A DNA stretch of 64,000 bases, from contig NZ_PDCM01000002.1 in NCBI RefSeq assembly GCF_008634025.1, positions 1,054,001 to 1,118,000 of the forward strand. Direction: 5' to 3'. The DNA is from Streptomyces albofaciens JCM 4342. Its GTDB lineage: Bacteria; Actinomycetota; Actinomycetes; Streptomycetales; Streptomycetaceae. The notes below the pieces were generated by a model. It searched no databases. It was not told the origin of the DNA and worked only from the letters and a program-made list of their open reading frames with translations. This document shows, piece by piece, positions 49,811-58,491 of this stretch; positions within the stretch are counted from its first letter, which is position 1, and the number at the start of each line of letters is the position of its first letter. The position numbers and the translations under genes were made by a program.

Positions 49811-50737
49811 ATGGACCGGCGGGGGTTTCTGAAGGGCGCGGCAGCGGTGTCGGCCGCGGGGGCGCTGGTGGGAGCCGGGAACGGGCAGGCCGCCGCGACA
49901 GCCGCCCCGCCCACCGGACGTACCGCCGCGCGCCCCCGGCCCGCCGCCACTTCCGTCTCCGTACAGGACTGGATGGAGGCCCTCCCGGACAGCACGCCGA
50001 TGCGGCGGCTCTCCATCCCGGGCACCCATGATTCCGGGGCACGCCACGGCGGCCCCTGGGTCGCCTGCCAGAACACCACCATCGCCCAGCAGCTGGACAG
50101 CGGTATCCGCTTCCTGGACGTACGCTGCCGGGCCGTCGACTCGGTCTTCGCCATCCACCACGGCGCGTTCTACCAGAACCTGATGTTCGGCGATGTGCTG
50201 GTGGCGTGCCGGGCGTTCCTCCAGGCGCATCCTTCGGAGACCGTGCTGATGCGGGTCAAGCAGGAGTACTCCGAGGAGAGCGCGGCGGAGTTCCGGCGGA
50301 TCTTCGACATCTATCTGGACGGCAAGGGCTGGCGCCCGCTGTTCCGGCTCGACGGCACGCTGCCCTCGCTCGGGCAGGCCCGCGGCAAGGTCGTGCTGCT
50401 CGCCGACTCGGACGGACTGCCCGGCGTGCGCTACGCCGACCCGCGCGTCTTCGACGTCCAGGACGACTACATGGCCGAACCGCTGCGCAAGTACCCGCTG
50501 GTGGAGGCGCAGTTCCGCAAGGCCGTCAGGGAGCCCGGCAAGCTGTTCGTGAACTACGTGAGCACCGCCGCCCTGCTGCCGCCGCGCTCCAACGCGGACC
50601 GGCTCAACCCGAAGGTGAAGGGTTTCCTGGACGGTGGCGAGGCGCGCGGCTGGACGGGGCTGGGCATCGTCCCGATGGACTTCCCCGACGAACACGGCCT
50701 GGCCGAGACGCTGATCCGGCACAACACGGGAGCGTGA
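49811..50737 (+). CDS. Secreted (Tat) phosphatidylinositol-specific phospholipase C-like protein
   Basis: A 308-residue protein with a twin-arginine signal MDRRGFLKGAAAVSAAGALV. The X-domain motifs are RLSIPGTHDSGA (first His), IRFLDVRCR and FAIHHGAFYQN (second His), matching bacterial PI-PLC, a metal-independent barrel that cleaves phosphatidylinositol. DVLVACRAFLQAHPSETVLM is also typical. The esterase gene begins two bases after the stop, so the two are co-transcribed. Confidence 0.88.
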   Translation: MDRRGFLKGAAAVSAAGALVGAGNGQAAATAAPPTGRTAARPRPAATSVSVQDWMEALPDSTPMRRLSIPGTHDSGARHGGPWVACQNTTIAQQLDSGIRFLDVRCRAVDSVFAIHHGAFYQNLMFGDVLVACRAFLQAHPSETVLMRVKQEYSEESAAEFRRIFDIYLDGKGWRPLFRLDGTLPSLGQARGKVVLLADSDGLPGVRYADPRVFDVQDDYMAEPLRKYPLVEAQFRKAVREPGKLFVNYVSTAALLPPRSNADRLNPKVKGFLDGGEARGWTGLGIVPMDFPDEHGLAETLIRHNTGA

Positions 50738-50739
50738 TC

Positions 50740-51921
50740 ATGCAGCTGCGGCATTTCCCACGCATTCGCCGGCCGCGCCGCGCGGGCTGGACGGACCTGG
50801 TCCTCGCCCTGCTGCTGCCGCTGCTCACCGTCCCGGCGACGGGCGTGCCCGCGCACGCGGCAGGCGGTCCGGCCCACGATGCGACTCACGAACCCGCCCA
50901 CGCAACGGCCCACGCGTCCGCCCACGCGTCGGCCCGCAATCCCGCCCGCGTCGTCGCGGAAGTGCCGGTCGGTGACCGCATGCTCGATCTCGGGATCTCC
51001 TCCCCCGAGACCGGCGCGCCGGTCAAGTGGGTGCGGCTGCTGCTCCCGAAGGGCTGGTCGAAGAACGCTTCCCGCACGTGGCCGGTGCTGTGGCTGCTGC
51101 ACGGCGGTGGCGGCAATCACCGGGACTGGACCGACAACACCCACGTCGAGCAGTTGGCCGCCGGCCGCGACGTGCTCGTGGTCATGCCGGAGACCAGCGG
51201 GTGCAGCAGTTACAGCGACTGGTACAACTACGGCGCCTGGGGCTCCCCGGCGTGGGAGACGTACCTGCTGGACGAGGTGCGGCCGCTGCTGGAGCGCGAC
51301 TACCGCGCGGGCACGACGCGCGCCGTCGCGGGACTGTCGATGGGCGGGCTGGGCGCGCTGAAGTTCACCGCGGCACGCCCCGGGATGTTCCGGGCGGCTG
51401 CCTCGTACAGCGGCGCCGTCAGCCCCCTGTACCGGTCCACCGACGGCGGCCTGTCCGGCCCGGACGGCGTCAAGCTGGGCGCGCTGACCTGCCTCGCCGA
51501 CTGGAAGCGCGTCTGGGGCGAGCCCGGCTACCCGTTCGACACCGACGACCCGACCGACCTGCGGCAGCAGTGGCTGTGGAAGCGCAACAGCCCGGTGGAG
51601 CAGGCGGCGTCGCTGCGCGGGACCCCGCTGTACCTGTCGTACGGCGACGGGACCACCGACGGCGGCCCCGGCTGGTCCTGGGGCAACGGCGACACCCCGC
51701 CGGCCCCGTCGCCCGCGCGCTGCACCGACCCGCCCGTACACGGCACGCAGGACCCCGTCGAACGTGCCGTGTACGGCATGAACCAGCAGTTGCGCGCCAA
51801 GCTGGCGCGGCTGGGCATCCCGGCGACCGTGTGCGCCTCGAAGGGCGGGCACAGCTGGCCCTACTGGGAACGCGAGCTGGTCGCGTCGTGGCCGATGCTG
51901 ATGCGCGCGCTGGGTGCCTGA
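50740..51921 (+). CDS. Secreted esterase, alpha/beta-hydrolase (esterase D/antigen 85-like)
   Basis: A 393-residue exported hydrolase. The signal region (DLVLALLLPLLTVPATGVPA) is followed by a short His/Ala-rich spacer (HDATHEPAHATAHASAHASA), then a catalytic domain with PVLWLLHGGGGNHRDWTDNT, the nucleophile in AGLSMGGLGAL and the catalytic His in ASKGGHSWPYWERE. This is the layout of antigen 85/esterase D mycolyltransferase-like enzymes in Streptomyces. It is coupled to the PI-PLC gene. Confidence 0.88.
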   Translation: MQLRHFPRIRRPRRAGWTDLVLALLLPLLTVPATGVPAHAAGGPAHDATHEPAHATAHASAHASARNPARVVAEVPVGDRMLDLGISSPETGAPVKWVRLLLPKGWSKNASRTWPVLWLLHGGGGNHRDWTDNTHVEQLAAGRDVLVVMPETSGCSSYSDWYNYGAWGSPAWETYLLDEVRPLLERDYRAGTTRAVAGLSMGGLGALKFTAARPGMFRAAASYSGAVSPLYRSTDGGLSGPDGVKLGALTCLADWKRVWGEPGYPFDTDDPTDLRQQWLWKRNSPVEQAASLRGTPLYLSYGDGTTDGGPGWSWGNGDTPPAPSPARCTDPPVHGTQDPVERAVYGMNQQLRAKLARLGIPATVCASKGGHSWPYWERELVASWPMLMRALGA

Positions 51922-52062
51922 GCCACACGGGCGTGGAAGAGCGGTCCCAGGACAAGGGTCGGCCGGCCCCCGGCCCAAGGCCCACGACCGCAGGCCCACG
52001 CCCCGGCCAACAGCCCCGGCCCCGGCTCCCGGCCCCCGAAAGAAGCCCCCGTCCCGGAACCG

Positions 52063-52075
52063 TATGATCTGCTGG
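52063..52075 (+). promoter_or_regulatory. Possible leaderless promoter of serine protease gene
   Basis: TATGAT at 52063-52068 is a good -10 box and ends six bases before the GTG at 52075, placing the transcript start at or next to the start codon. No ribosome binding site is present. No clear -35 box is seen. Confidence 0.45.
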
Positions 52076-53103
52076 TGAGCACGACCGAGCGTGACGGCGC
52101 CGCAGAACCACCGGATCCGGCCCCGGCCCCGGCCGCACCGCGCACCCGCCGCCGCGCCGCCGCCCTCGGCCTCTGTGCCGTGCTCGGTCTGACCTGCGCC
52201 GGCGCGGTTCTGGCCGTACGGGCCTTCGCGCACGGCGGGTATCTGGCGACCGGCGACCCGGCCACGGGCTCGTATGCCGAGGGGGCCGCCGACGGGGACG
52301 CGGCGGCCGACGCGCTGCTCTCCGGCCCGTACACCGAGCGCCCCGCACCGCCGCGCGCCACCGTCCGTACGACAGCGGGCCAGGACACGGCCGTACGCGG
52401 GGAGTCGGCCGAACCGTCGGTCTCCCGGCCCCTTGAGGCCGCCCCGACGGGGGTGTCCGCCCCGGTCGGCCCGCTCTTCTCGCCCGGCCACGACGGCGAC
52501 GCCGACCACCACTGCACCGCCAGCGTGGTGCACTCCGCGACCCGCGACCTGGTCGTCACGGCGGCACACTGCGTCTACGACGGCGGCTTCCGGACGAATC
52601 TGGTCTTCGCGCCGGGCTACCACGACGGGGTCGTGCCGTACGGCGTGTGGGTGCCGTCCCGTATCGTCGTCGACCCGCGCTGGGCCGACGGGCGCGACGA
52701 GGACCACGATGTGGCGTTCCTGCGGGTGCGCCGCGCGCGCGGCGGCGGCCCCACCGGGCAGCGCGTCGAGGATCTGACCGGCGCCGAGCGGATCCGCTTC
52801 TCGCCGCCCGGCGGCCTGCCGACGCGGACCGTCGGCTATCCCGACGACCGCGAGACCCCCGTCGGCTGCCGCAACACCACCACCGCCCTGCCCGGCCAGC
52901 TGCGCTTCGACTGCGCCGGTTTCCCCAACGGCACCAGCGGCGGCCCGATGCTCACCGCCGTCGACCCGGACACCGGCCTGGGCACGGTGACCGGGGTGAT
53001 CGGCGGCCTGGACGAGGGCGGCGACGACGAGACCTCCTACAGCAGCTGGTTCGGTCCGGACATCGCCGCCCTGTACCGCCGGGCCACGGCGGACGGCGCC
53101 TGA
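52075..53103 (+). CDS. Membrane-anchored or secreted trypsin/V8-like serine protease
   Basis: A 342-residue protein with a cytoplasmic N-terminus, one hydrophobic segment (AALGLCAVLGLTCAGAVLAV, about residues 28-48) that may be an anchor or uncleaved signal, a linker, then a chymotrypsin-fold domain. Catalytic residues are His in VVTAAHCVYD, Asp in EDHDVAFLRV and Ser in PNGTSGGPML. Two cysteine pairs flank them. GTG start. It converges on the second PI-PLC-like gene. Confidence 0.85.
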   Translation: MSTTERDGAAEPPDPAPAPAAPRTRRRAAALGLCAVLGLTCAGAVLAVRAFAHGGYLATGDPATGSYAEGAADGDAAADALLSGPYTERPAPPRATVRTTAGQDTAVRGESAEPSVSRPLEAAPTGVSAPVGPLFSPGHDGDADHHCTASVVHSATRDLVVTAAHCVYDGGFRTNLVFAPGYHDGVVPYGVWVPSRIVVDPRWADGRDEDHDVAFLRVRRARGGGPTGQRVEDLTGAERIRFSPPGGLPTRTVGYPDDRETPVGCRNTTTALPGQLRFDCAGFPNGTSGGPMLTAVDPDTGLGTVTGVIGGLDEGGDDETSYSSWFGPDIAALYRRATADGA

Positions 53104-53161
53104 GGCGCACGGCTCACGCGCCGCGCGGCACCACCGTCTTGAGGACCTTCGGCAGCGGGTA

Positions 53162-54148
53162 TCAGTCGGCGGTGACGATGCTGCCGTGGGCGGCGGCCAG
53201 CTGGTCGACGCGGGCCAGCGCCTCGGCCTCGGTGGGCCTGGTGCCGTCGATGACCGGGGGCACGTTGTGCGCGTCGGTCATGATCAGCAGGTAGTGGCGG
53301 TCGTCGTACCAGCCGGTGTCGATGCCGTTCTTCAGGTACGTGGCGGCGTCGCCGTCGAAGACCACGAACCAGGGGCGCAGCGCGGTCTCGGTGTAGCGGG
53401 TGCGCGGGTCGCCCGCCGCCGCGCCGTGCACCGCGGGGAAGGCGGTGGCCTGGTTCAGCTTGCCCTGGGCGGCGAGGTTCTTCAGGTGGGTGGCGTACTC
53501 GCGGTCGGTCCACAGCTTGTCGAGCGGATTGCTCTCCTCGACCGTGCCGGGTATCAGCTCGAAGAGGAACTTGCCGTTCAGCGCGGAGCGGGTGGGCCAG
53601 CCGTTCGCCCGTACGGCCTCGTCGAGGTCGTGGTGGCCGGTGGCCAGGTCGCCGGGCCCGTACACCGCGTCGCCCAGCCGGGAGCGGACCAGCGTGTCGA
53701 AGGCCGCCGGGCCCCGGCCGCCCTTGTCGTTGAAGCCGTCCTTCATCTCGACCTTGACCGTGATCGGGCGGTGGCCGGGGTGGGCGTCGTGCCACGCCTT
53801 CATGTCGGCGAGGCAGCCGCCGAGGTCCTGGTCGCGCTTCTTCGTGCGCAGCTCGCCCGCGGTGGCGGCGTTCACGCAGTTGCTGTTGTTGCCGAGCGGG
53901 TTGCTGTGCGAGACCCGCCAGGACTTGCCGAGCGCGTTGGTCCACACGTCCAGTTCGAGGAGGCTCGCTCCGGAGTCCAACGCGTCGGCGAAGTACGGGT
54001 ACTTGGCCTTCTCGTAGGCGTTGTGGACGCCGACGGACGTGGTGGCGCCGTACGATCCGGCGGGCTGCGCCGCGCCGGCCGGGCCCGCCAGCGCCACGAC
54101 CATCGCCGCCGCGACCGCCGCCGTTCCCGCGCACCGTGTTCTGCTCAT
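53162..54148 (-). CDS. Secreted phosphoinositide phospholipase C-like protein (Ca2+-dependent type)
   Basis: A 328-residue exported protein with signal peptide (TAAVAAAMVVALAGPAGAAQ). TTSVGVHNAYEKAKYPYFAD, SLLELDVWTNALGKSWRVSH and PITVKVEMKDGF give the catalytic His and acidic metal ligands of the Ca2+-dependent PI-PLC group within the GDPD/PLC barrel superfamily. It differs from the metal-independent PI-PLC at 49811, so the two are not tandem copies. It is on the opposite strand and convergent with the protease. Confidence 0.82.
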   Translation of the reverse strand: MSRTRCAGTAAVAAAMVVALAGPAGAAQPAGSYGATTSVGVHNAYEKAKYPYFADALDSGASLLELDVWTNALGKSWRVSHSNPLGNNSNCVNAATAGELRTKKRDQDLGGCLADMKAWHDAHPGHRPITVKVEMKDGFNDKGGRGPAAFDTLVRSRLGDAVYGPGDLATGHHDLDEAVRANGWPTRSALNGKFLFELIPGTVEESNPLDKLWTDREYATHLKNLAAQGKLNQATAFPAVHGAAAGDPRTRYTETALRPWFVVFDGDAATYLKNGIDTGWYDDRHYLLIMTDAHNVPPVIDGTRPTEAEALARVDQLAAAHGSIVTAD

Positions 54149-54318
54149 GTGCCCCCGCTTTCGTTCCCTGGTCCCCCGGCCGCCCCTGGTGGCTCCGGAA
54201 TCACCGGCCCCTCCGGTCGAGGCAGCAGCGTACGGGAGTTGACGGATGGTCCGCCCACCGGGTGGGTACGCGGGCCGGGATTCGCCGCGCCGGGCCAGCA
54301 AACCGGGATGTGGAGGAC

Positions 54319-54384
54319 ATGTACGGCATCGTGGACACCGTGGATACACCGCTCGACGACATGACACCCGGGGGCCGGCCATGA
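54319..54384 (+). CDS. Possible 21-residue leader ORF coupled to endonuclease gene
   Basis: A small frame MYGIVDTVDTPLDD... ends in a TGA that overlaps the next gene's ATG (ATGA). GGAGG lies just upstream but only two bases from the ATG, which is too close; an in-frame GTG three codons earlier is an alternative start. It is speculative; it may couple translation into the downstream gene, which itself lacks a good ribosome binding site. Confidence 0.3.
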   Translation: MYGIVDTVDTPLDDMTPGGRP

Positions 54385-55028
54385 GCAGCAGCGACCGCGC
54401 CCGGGTCAGGGCCCTCCTGGACACCTACGGCCGGACCTACGCCGACGAGGCCGGCATCCGGATCAAGGACACGCCGCAGCCGCTGTACCAGCTGCTGGTG
54501 CTCGCGTGCCTGCTCAGCGCCCGCATCCAGGCCGGCATCGCGGTGGCGGCGAGCCGCGCGCTGTCCCGGGCCGGGATGCGGACCGCGCGGCGCATGAAGG
54601 ACGCGACCTGGCAGCAGCGGGTGGACGCCCTCGGCGAGGGCGGCTACCGCCGCTACGACGAACGCACCGCGACCCAACTGGGCGACGGCGCCGAGCTGTT
54701 GCTCGACAAGTACGGCGGCGACCTGCGCCGGATGCGCGAGGCGGCGGACGGCGACACCGGCCGGCTGCGCTCGCTGCTGCGCGAGGTCCCCGGGCTCGGG
54801 CCCGCCGGTACGGACATCTTCCTGCGGGAGGCCCAGGCCGTCTGGACGGACCTCGCGCCGTACCTGGACGCCAAGGCCATGCAGGGCGCGGAACGGGTCG
54901 GCCTGCCGTCCTCCCCCGACGCGCTGCTCAAGGCCGCCGGGAAGACCGACCCCGCCGTGCTGGCGGCGGCCCTGGTGCGCGCGGCGCTCGACAAGAAGGG
55001 CGCGGAGGAGATCCGCGAGGCCGGGTGA
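54381..55028 (+). CDS. Endonuclease III-like (HhH-GPD) protein
   Basis: A 215-residue helical protein with LLVLACLLSARIQAGIAVAA near the start and the helix-hairpin-helix REVPGLGPAGTDIFLRE (about residues 134-150), matching the HhH-GPD DNA glycosylase superfamily. The catalytic Lys of endonuclease III and its C-terminal iron-sulfur cysteines are not seen, so it may be an inactive or divergent member. It lies upstream of a bidirectional terminator. Confidence 0.7.
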   Translation: MSSSDRARVRALLDTYGRTYADEAGIRIKDTPQPLYQLLVLACLLSARIQAGIAVAASRALSRAGMRTARRMKDATWQQRVDALGEGGYRRYDERTATQLGDGAELLLDKYGGDLRRMREAADGDTGRLRSLLREVPGLGPAGTDIFLREAQAVWTDLAPYLDAKAMQGAERVGLPSSPDALLKAAGKTDPAVLAAALVRAALDKKGAEEIREAG

Positions 55029-55031
55029 ACG

Positions 55032-55073
55032 GCCGGTGGCCCCGGGCCCGTCGCGGGGTCCGGGGCCACCGGC
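55032..55073. terminator. Bidirectional hairpin terminator
   Basis: A perfect 14-bp stem (GCCGGTGGCCCCGG with CCGGGGCCACCGGC) with a 14-base loop lies between the convergent endonuclease and transketolase genes. Confidence 0.7.
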
Positions 55074-55093
55074 GCATACGTGTGCCCGCGTGC

Positions 55094-56965
55094 TTACGGC
55101 GTTTCCGTGAGCATCCCCCGGGCCGTCGCCGCGATCGCCTGCGCGTCGATCCCGGCCGCCCGCAGCTGCTCCTCCGGCGACGCGGAGCCGGGCATGGTGC
55201 GTACCGCGAGCCGGGCCAGGCGCGGCACGGGCCGGCCGTCGGTGAAGGCGTCCAGTACCGCGTCGCCGAGGCCGCCCTCGGGGTGGTGGTCCTCGACGGT
55301 GATGATCCGCCCGGTGACCTCGGCGGCCTCCCGCAGCGTGGGCAGGTCCACCGGCTTGAGGGAGTACAGGTCGATGACGCGGGCGGACACGCCCTCGCCG
55401 GCCAGGGTGTCGGCGGCGGCCAGCGCCTCGTGGACGGTGATGCCCGCGGCCACGATGGTGACCCGGTCGTCGGGCGTCGCGCGCAGCGTCTTGCTGCCGC
55501 CGATCGGGAAGTCCTCCCCCGGGCCGTAGATGACCGGGCTCTCGCCCCGGGACGTGCGCAGGTAGCGGATGCCGCGCGCGCCGGCCATGGCGGCGGTCAG
55601 GCGGGCCGCCTGGTTGGCGTCGCACGGGTACAGCACGGTGCTGCCGTGCACCGCGCGGAACGCGGCCAGGTCCTCCAGGCCCATCTGCGACGGCCCGTCC
55701 TCGCCGATGGCGACACCCGCGTGCGACCCGACGAGGTTGAGGTCGGCCCGGCTGACGGCGGCCATCCGGACGAAGTCGTAGGCGCGGCTGAGGAAGGCGG
55801 CGAAGGTGGTGGCGTACGGCACCCAGCCGCGTACCTGCATGCCGACCGCGGCGGCCACCATCTGCTGCTCGGCGATGTAGCACTCGAAGTACCGGTCGCC
55901 GTGCGCGTCGGCGAAGAAGGCGGCGCGGGTGGAGTCGCCGACCTCGCCGTCCAGCGCGACCACGTCGCCGCGGACGGCGCCGAGCGCGGCGAGCGCCTCG
56001 CCGAAGGCGTTGCGGGTGGCGACCGCGTCGCCGACCTTGTAGTCGGGCAGCTCGGGCTCGCCGCCGCCGGACCGCAGCCGCGACTCGGCGTCCCGCGGCC
56101 CGTGCACCTGGACGCTCAGGTCGCGGACGCCGCCCAGCTCCTCGATCGCCTCCGCCGCGTCCTTCAGCGGCTTGCCGTGCTTGCCCTCCAGGTCGGCCAC
56201 CTCGCGCACGCCCTGGCCCTTGCGCGTCCTGGCGATGATCGCGGTGGGCCTGTCGGTGGTGGCCACCGCCTCGGCGTACGCGCGGTCCACGGCCGCCACG
56301 TCGTGGCCGTCCACCTCGATCGTGTGCCAGTCGAAGGCGCGGATACGGCGCGCGTAGGCGTCCAGGTCCCAGCCGTGCCGGGTGGGCCCGCGCTGGCCGA
56401 GCCGGTTCACGTCGATGATCGCGGTGAGGTTGGCCAGCTTCTCGTACCCGGCGTGTTCGAACGCCTCCCACATCGAGCCCTCGGCCATCTCGCTGTCACC
56501 GCACAGCACCCACACCCGGTACGGAACGCGGTCCAGGTCGCGGCCGGCCAGCGCGAGGCCGACGCCGATGGGCAGCCCCTGGCCGAGCGAGCCGGTGGCC
56601 ACGTCCACCCACGGGATGCGCGGGGTGGGGTGCCCTTCCAGCAGGCTGCCGTTCTTGCGGAAGGTCAGCAGTTGCTCGTCGGTGAGCGCCCCGGCCGCCT
56701 TCCCCATCGCGTACACCAGGGGCGAGGCGTGGCCCTTGGAGAAGATGAGGTGGTCGTTGCCGGGGTTCTCCGGGTCGGTGAAGTCGTAGCGCAGGTGCTC
56801 GCTCAGCAGCACCGCGACCAGGTCGGCCGCGGACATCGAGGAGGTCGGGTGGCCGGAGCCGGCCGCGTCGGCGGCGCGTACGGAGTCGACGCGCAGCTGT
56901 TGTCCCAGCTCGCGCAGCCGCTCGTACCGGGCGGTGTCCGCGCCCGGGTCGTTCTGCTTGGTCAT
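55094..56965 (-). CDS. Transketolase
   Basis: A 623-residue single-chain thiamine-diphosphate enzyme. The N-terminal module has GSGHPTSSMSAADL, FSKGHASPL and WVLCGDSEMAEGSMWEAFEH with the Mg/TPP motif; the middle module has EQQMVAAAVGMQVRG and SHAGVAIGEDGPSQMG; the C-terminal domain follows. It moves two-carbon units between sugars in the pentose phosphate pathway. I use ATG 56965 (GGAAGGAAG upstream); ATG 56983 overlaps the upstream stop and is also possible. It is coupled to the NADH dehydrogenase gene. It is probably a second transketolase, since main tkt copies usually sit with transaldolase. Confidence 0.9.
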   Translation of the reverse strand: MTKQNDPGADTARYERLRELGQQLRVDSVRAADAAGSGHPTSSMSAADLVAVLLSEHLRYDFTDPENPGNDHLIFSKGHASPLVYAMGKAAGALTDEQLLTFRKNGSLLEGHPTPRIPWVDVATGSLGQGLPIGVGLALAGRDLDRVPYRVWVLCGDSEMAEGSMWEAFEHAGYEKLANLTAIIDVNRLGQRGPTRHGWDLDAYARRIRAFDWHTIEVDGHDVAAVDRAYAEAVATTDRPTAIIARTRKGQGVREVADLEGKHGKPLKDAAEAIEELGGVRDLSVQVHGPRDAESRLRSGGGEPELPDYKVGDAVATRNAFGEALAALGAVRGDVVALDGEVGDSTRAAFFADAHGDRYFECYIAEQQMVAAAVGMQVRGWVPYATTFAAFLSRAYDFVRMAAVSRADLNLVGSHAGVAIGEDGPSQMGLEDLAAFRAVHGSTVLYPCDANQAARLTAAMAGARGIRYLRTSRGESPVIYGPGEDFPIGGSKTLRATPDDRVTIVAAGITVHEALAAADTLAGEGVSARVIDLYSLKPVDLPTLREAAEVTGRIITVEDHHPEGGLGDAVLDAFTDGRPVPRLARLAVRTMPGSASPEEQLRAAGIDAQAIAATARGMLTETP

Positions 56966-56979
56966 CGGCTTCCTTCCGC

Positions 56980-58362
56980 TCATCGGGGTTCTTCAGGCGT
57001 GTCGTGCGCCGTCGTGCGCTCCCCCGCGCGTCCGTCCGCCGGTATCCGGGCCAGTTCGGGCGCCGCCGTGTCCAGCGGCACGGACCAGGAGCGCACCAGG
57101 CCGAGCTGGACGCCCTGGCGCGGCAGCGCCGCGTCCAGCAGCCAGTCGGCGGCGACCCGGACGCGGTTGCCGGGCATCGCCATCAGGTGGTAGCCGCGGG
57201 TCACCGCGTTGGCGACCGGGCCGGACAGCGGGACGTGCAGCGGGTTGGCGGCGGCCTGCACCCCGCCGAGGTCGACCATGAAGCCCAGGTCGTGGTGCTT
57301 GTAGGCGCGGGGCTCGCCCTGCCCGTAGGAGGCGGCGACGTTGTGGGCCGCGACCTTGCCCTGGCGCTGGGCGTGCTGGGCGGTCATCGGCGTCGTCCGG
57401 CCCGGTCGGGTCAGATCGGGAACGGCGGCCGCGTCGCCGCAGGCCAGCACCTCGGGATGGCCGGGCACGGCGAGGAACTCGTCCACGCACAGCCGGCCGC
57501 GTTCGGTGGGCAGCCCCAGCGACTCCACCAGCGGGTCGGGCCGTACGCCGACGCACCAGATCAGCGAGCGGGTGTCGACCGAGGTGCCGTCGTCCAGCAG
57601 CACCCCCTCGGAGGTGGCCTCCTTCACGGAGGTCTTGGTACGGATCTCGACGCCGCGTTTGCTCAGCACCCGGTGCGCGGTGCGCGACAGCCGTTCGTCC
57701 AGCTCCGGCAGCACCCGGTCGGCGAGGTCCAGCAGGATCCAGCGGGGCTGCGGCGCGCCGCGCAGCCCGGCGTTGCGGCGCGCCAGCGAACGGGTGAAGG
57801 TCACGCCGTGCGCGGCGACCTCGGTGCCGGTGTAGCCCGCGCCGACCACGACGAAGGTCATGCGGGCGGCCCGTTCGGCGGGGTCCTCCGCGGCGCCCGC
57901 CAGCTCGATCTGCCGGGTCATGTGGTCGCGCAGGTACAGCGCCTCCGGCATGCCGCGGAAGCCGTGCGCGTGCTCGGCGACGCCCGGGATGGGCAGCAGC
58001 TTGTTGACGCTGCCGACGGTCAGGACCAGGCGGTCGTAGCCGAGCGAGCCGGTACGGCCCTCGGGGTCGGTGTACTCGACGCGGCGGCCCTTGAGGTCCA
58101 CGCCGCCGACCTGGCCGAGGACCAGCCGCACGCCGGGCAGCGTGCCGGTCAGCGACACCGACACCCGGCGCGGCTCCAGGATCCCGGCCGAGACCTCGGG
58201 CAGCAGCGGCAGGTAGAGGAAGTAGTCGTTGGGGTTGACCAGCACGATCTCAGCGGCGCCGCGGGCCTTCTTTGCAAGCGTGCGGGCGCACTCGTACCCG
58301 GCGAAGCCCGCCCCCACGATCACCACGCGCGGCCGTCGCCCGTTACGGCTCTCCGCCACCAT
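56980..58362 (-). CDS. Type II NADH dehydrogenase / FAD-dependent oxidoreductase
   Basis: A 460-residue flavoprotein. VVIVGAGFAGYECARTL binds FAD, VVVGAGYTGTEVA binds NADH, and LACGDAAAVPDL contacts the flavin. A hydrophobic/amphipathic C-terminal region is consistent with peripheral membrane attachment. NDH-2 passes electrons from NADH to menaquinone without pumping protons. AGGAG lies seven bases before the ATG. The pairing with transketolase is unusual. Confidence 0.88.
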   Translation of the reverse strand: MVAESRNGRRPRVVIVGAGFAGYECARTLAKKARGAAEIVLVNPNDYFLYLPLLPEVSAGILEPRRVSVSLTGTLPGVRLVLGQVGGVDLKGRRVEYTDPEGRTGSLGYDRLVLTVGSVNKLLPIPGVAEHAHGFRGMPEALYLRDHMTRQIELAGAAEDPAERAARMTFVVVGAGYTGTEVAAHGVTFTRSLARRNAGLRGAPQPRWILLDLADRVLPELDERLSRTAHRVLSKRGVEIRTKTSVKEATSEGVLLDDGTSVDTRSLIWCVGVRPDPLVESLGLPTERGRLCVDEFLAVPGHPEVLACGDAAAVPDLTRPGRTTPMTAQHAQRQGKVAAHNVAASYGQGEPRAYKHHDLGFMVDLGGVQAAANPLHVPLSGPVANAVTRGYHLMAMPGNRVRVAADWLLDAALPRQGVQLGLVRSWSVPLDTAAPELARIPADGRAGERTTAHDTPEEPR

Positions 58363-58491
58363 CTGCGTCTCCTCTCACCTCGGGGTCCTGCCCTGATCGG
58401 CCCGGGTGCCCGCATTCCGCGCGGGTATGTACGCCGTTCGGCGCAGCCGCGCGATACCGGACGGGTCCGGCCGGAGGACGCCCCCGGCCCC

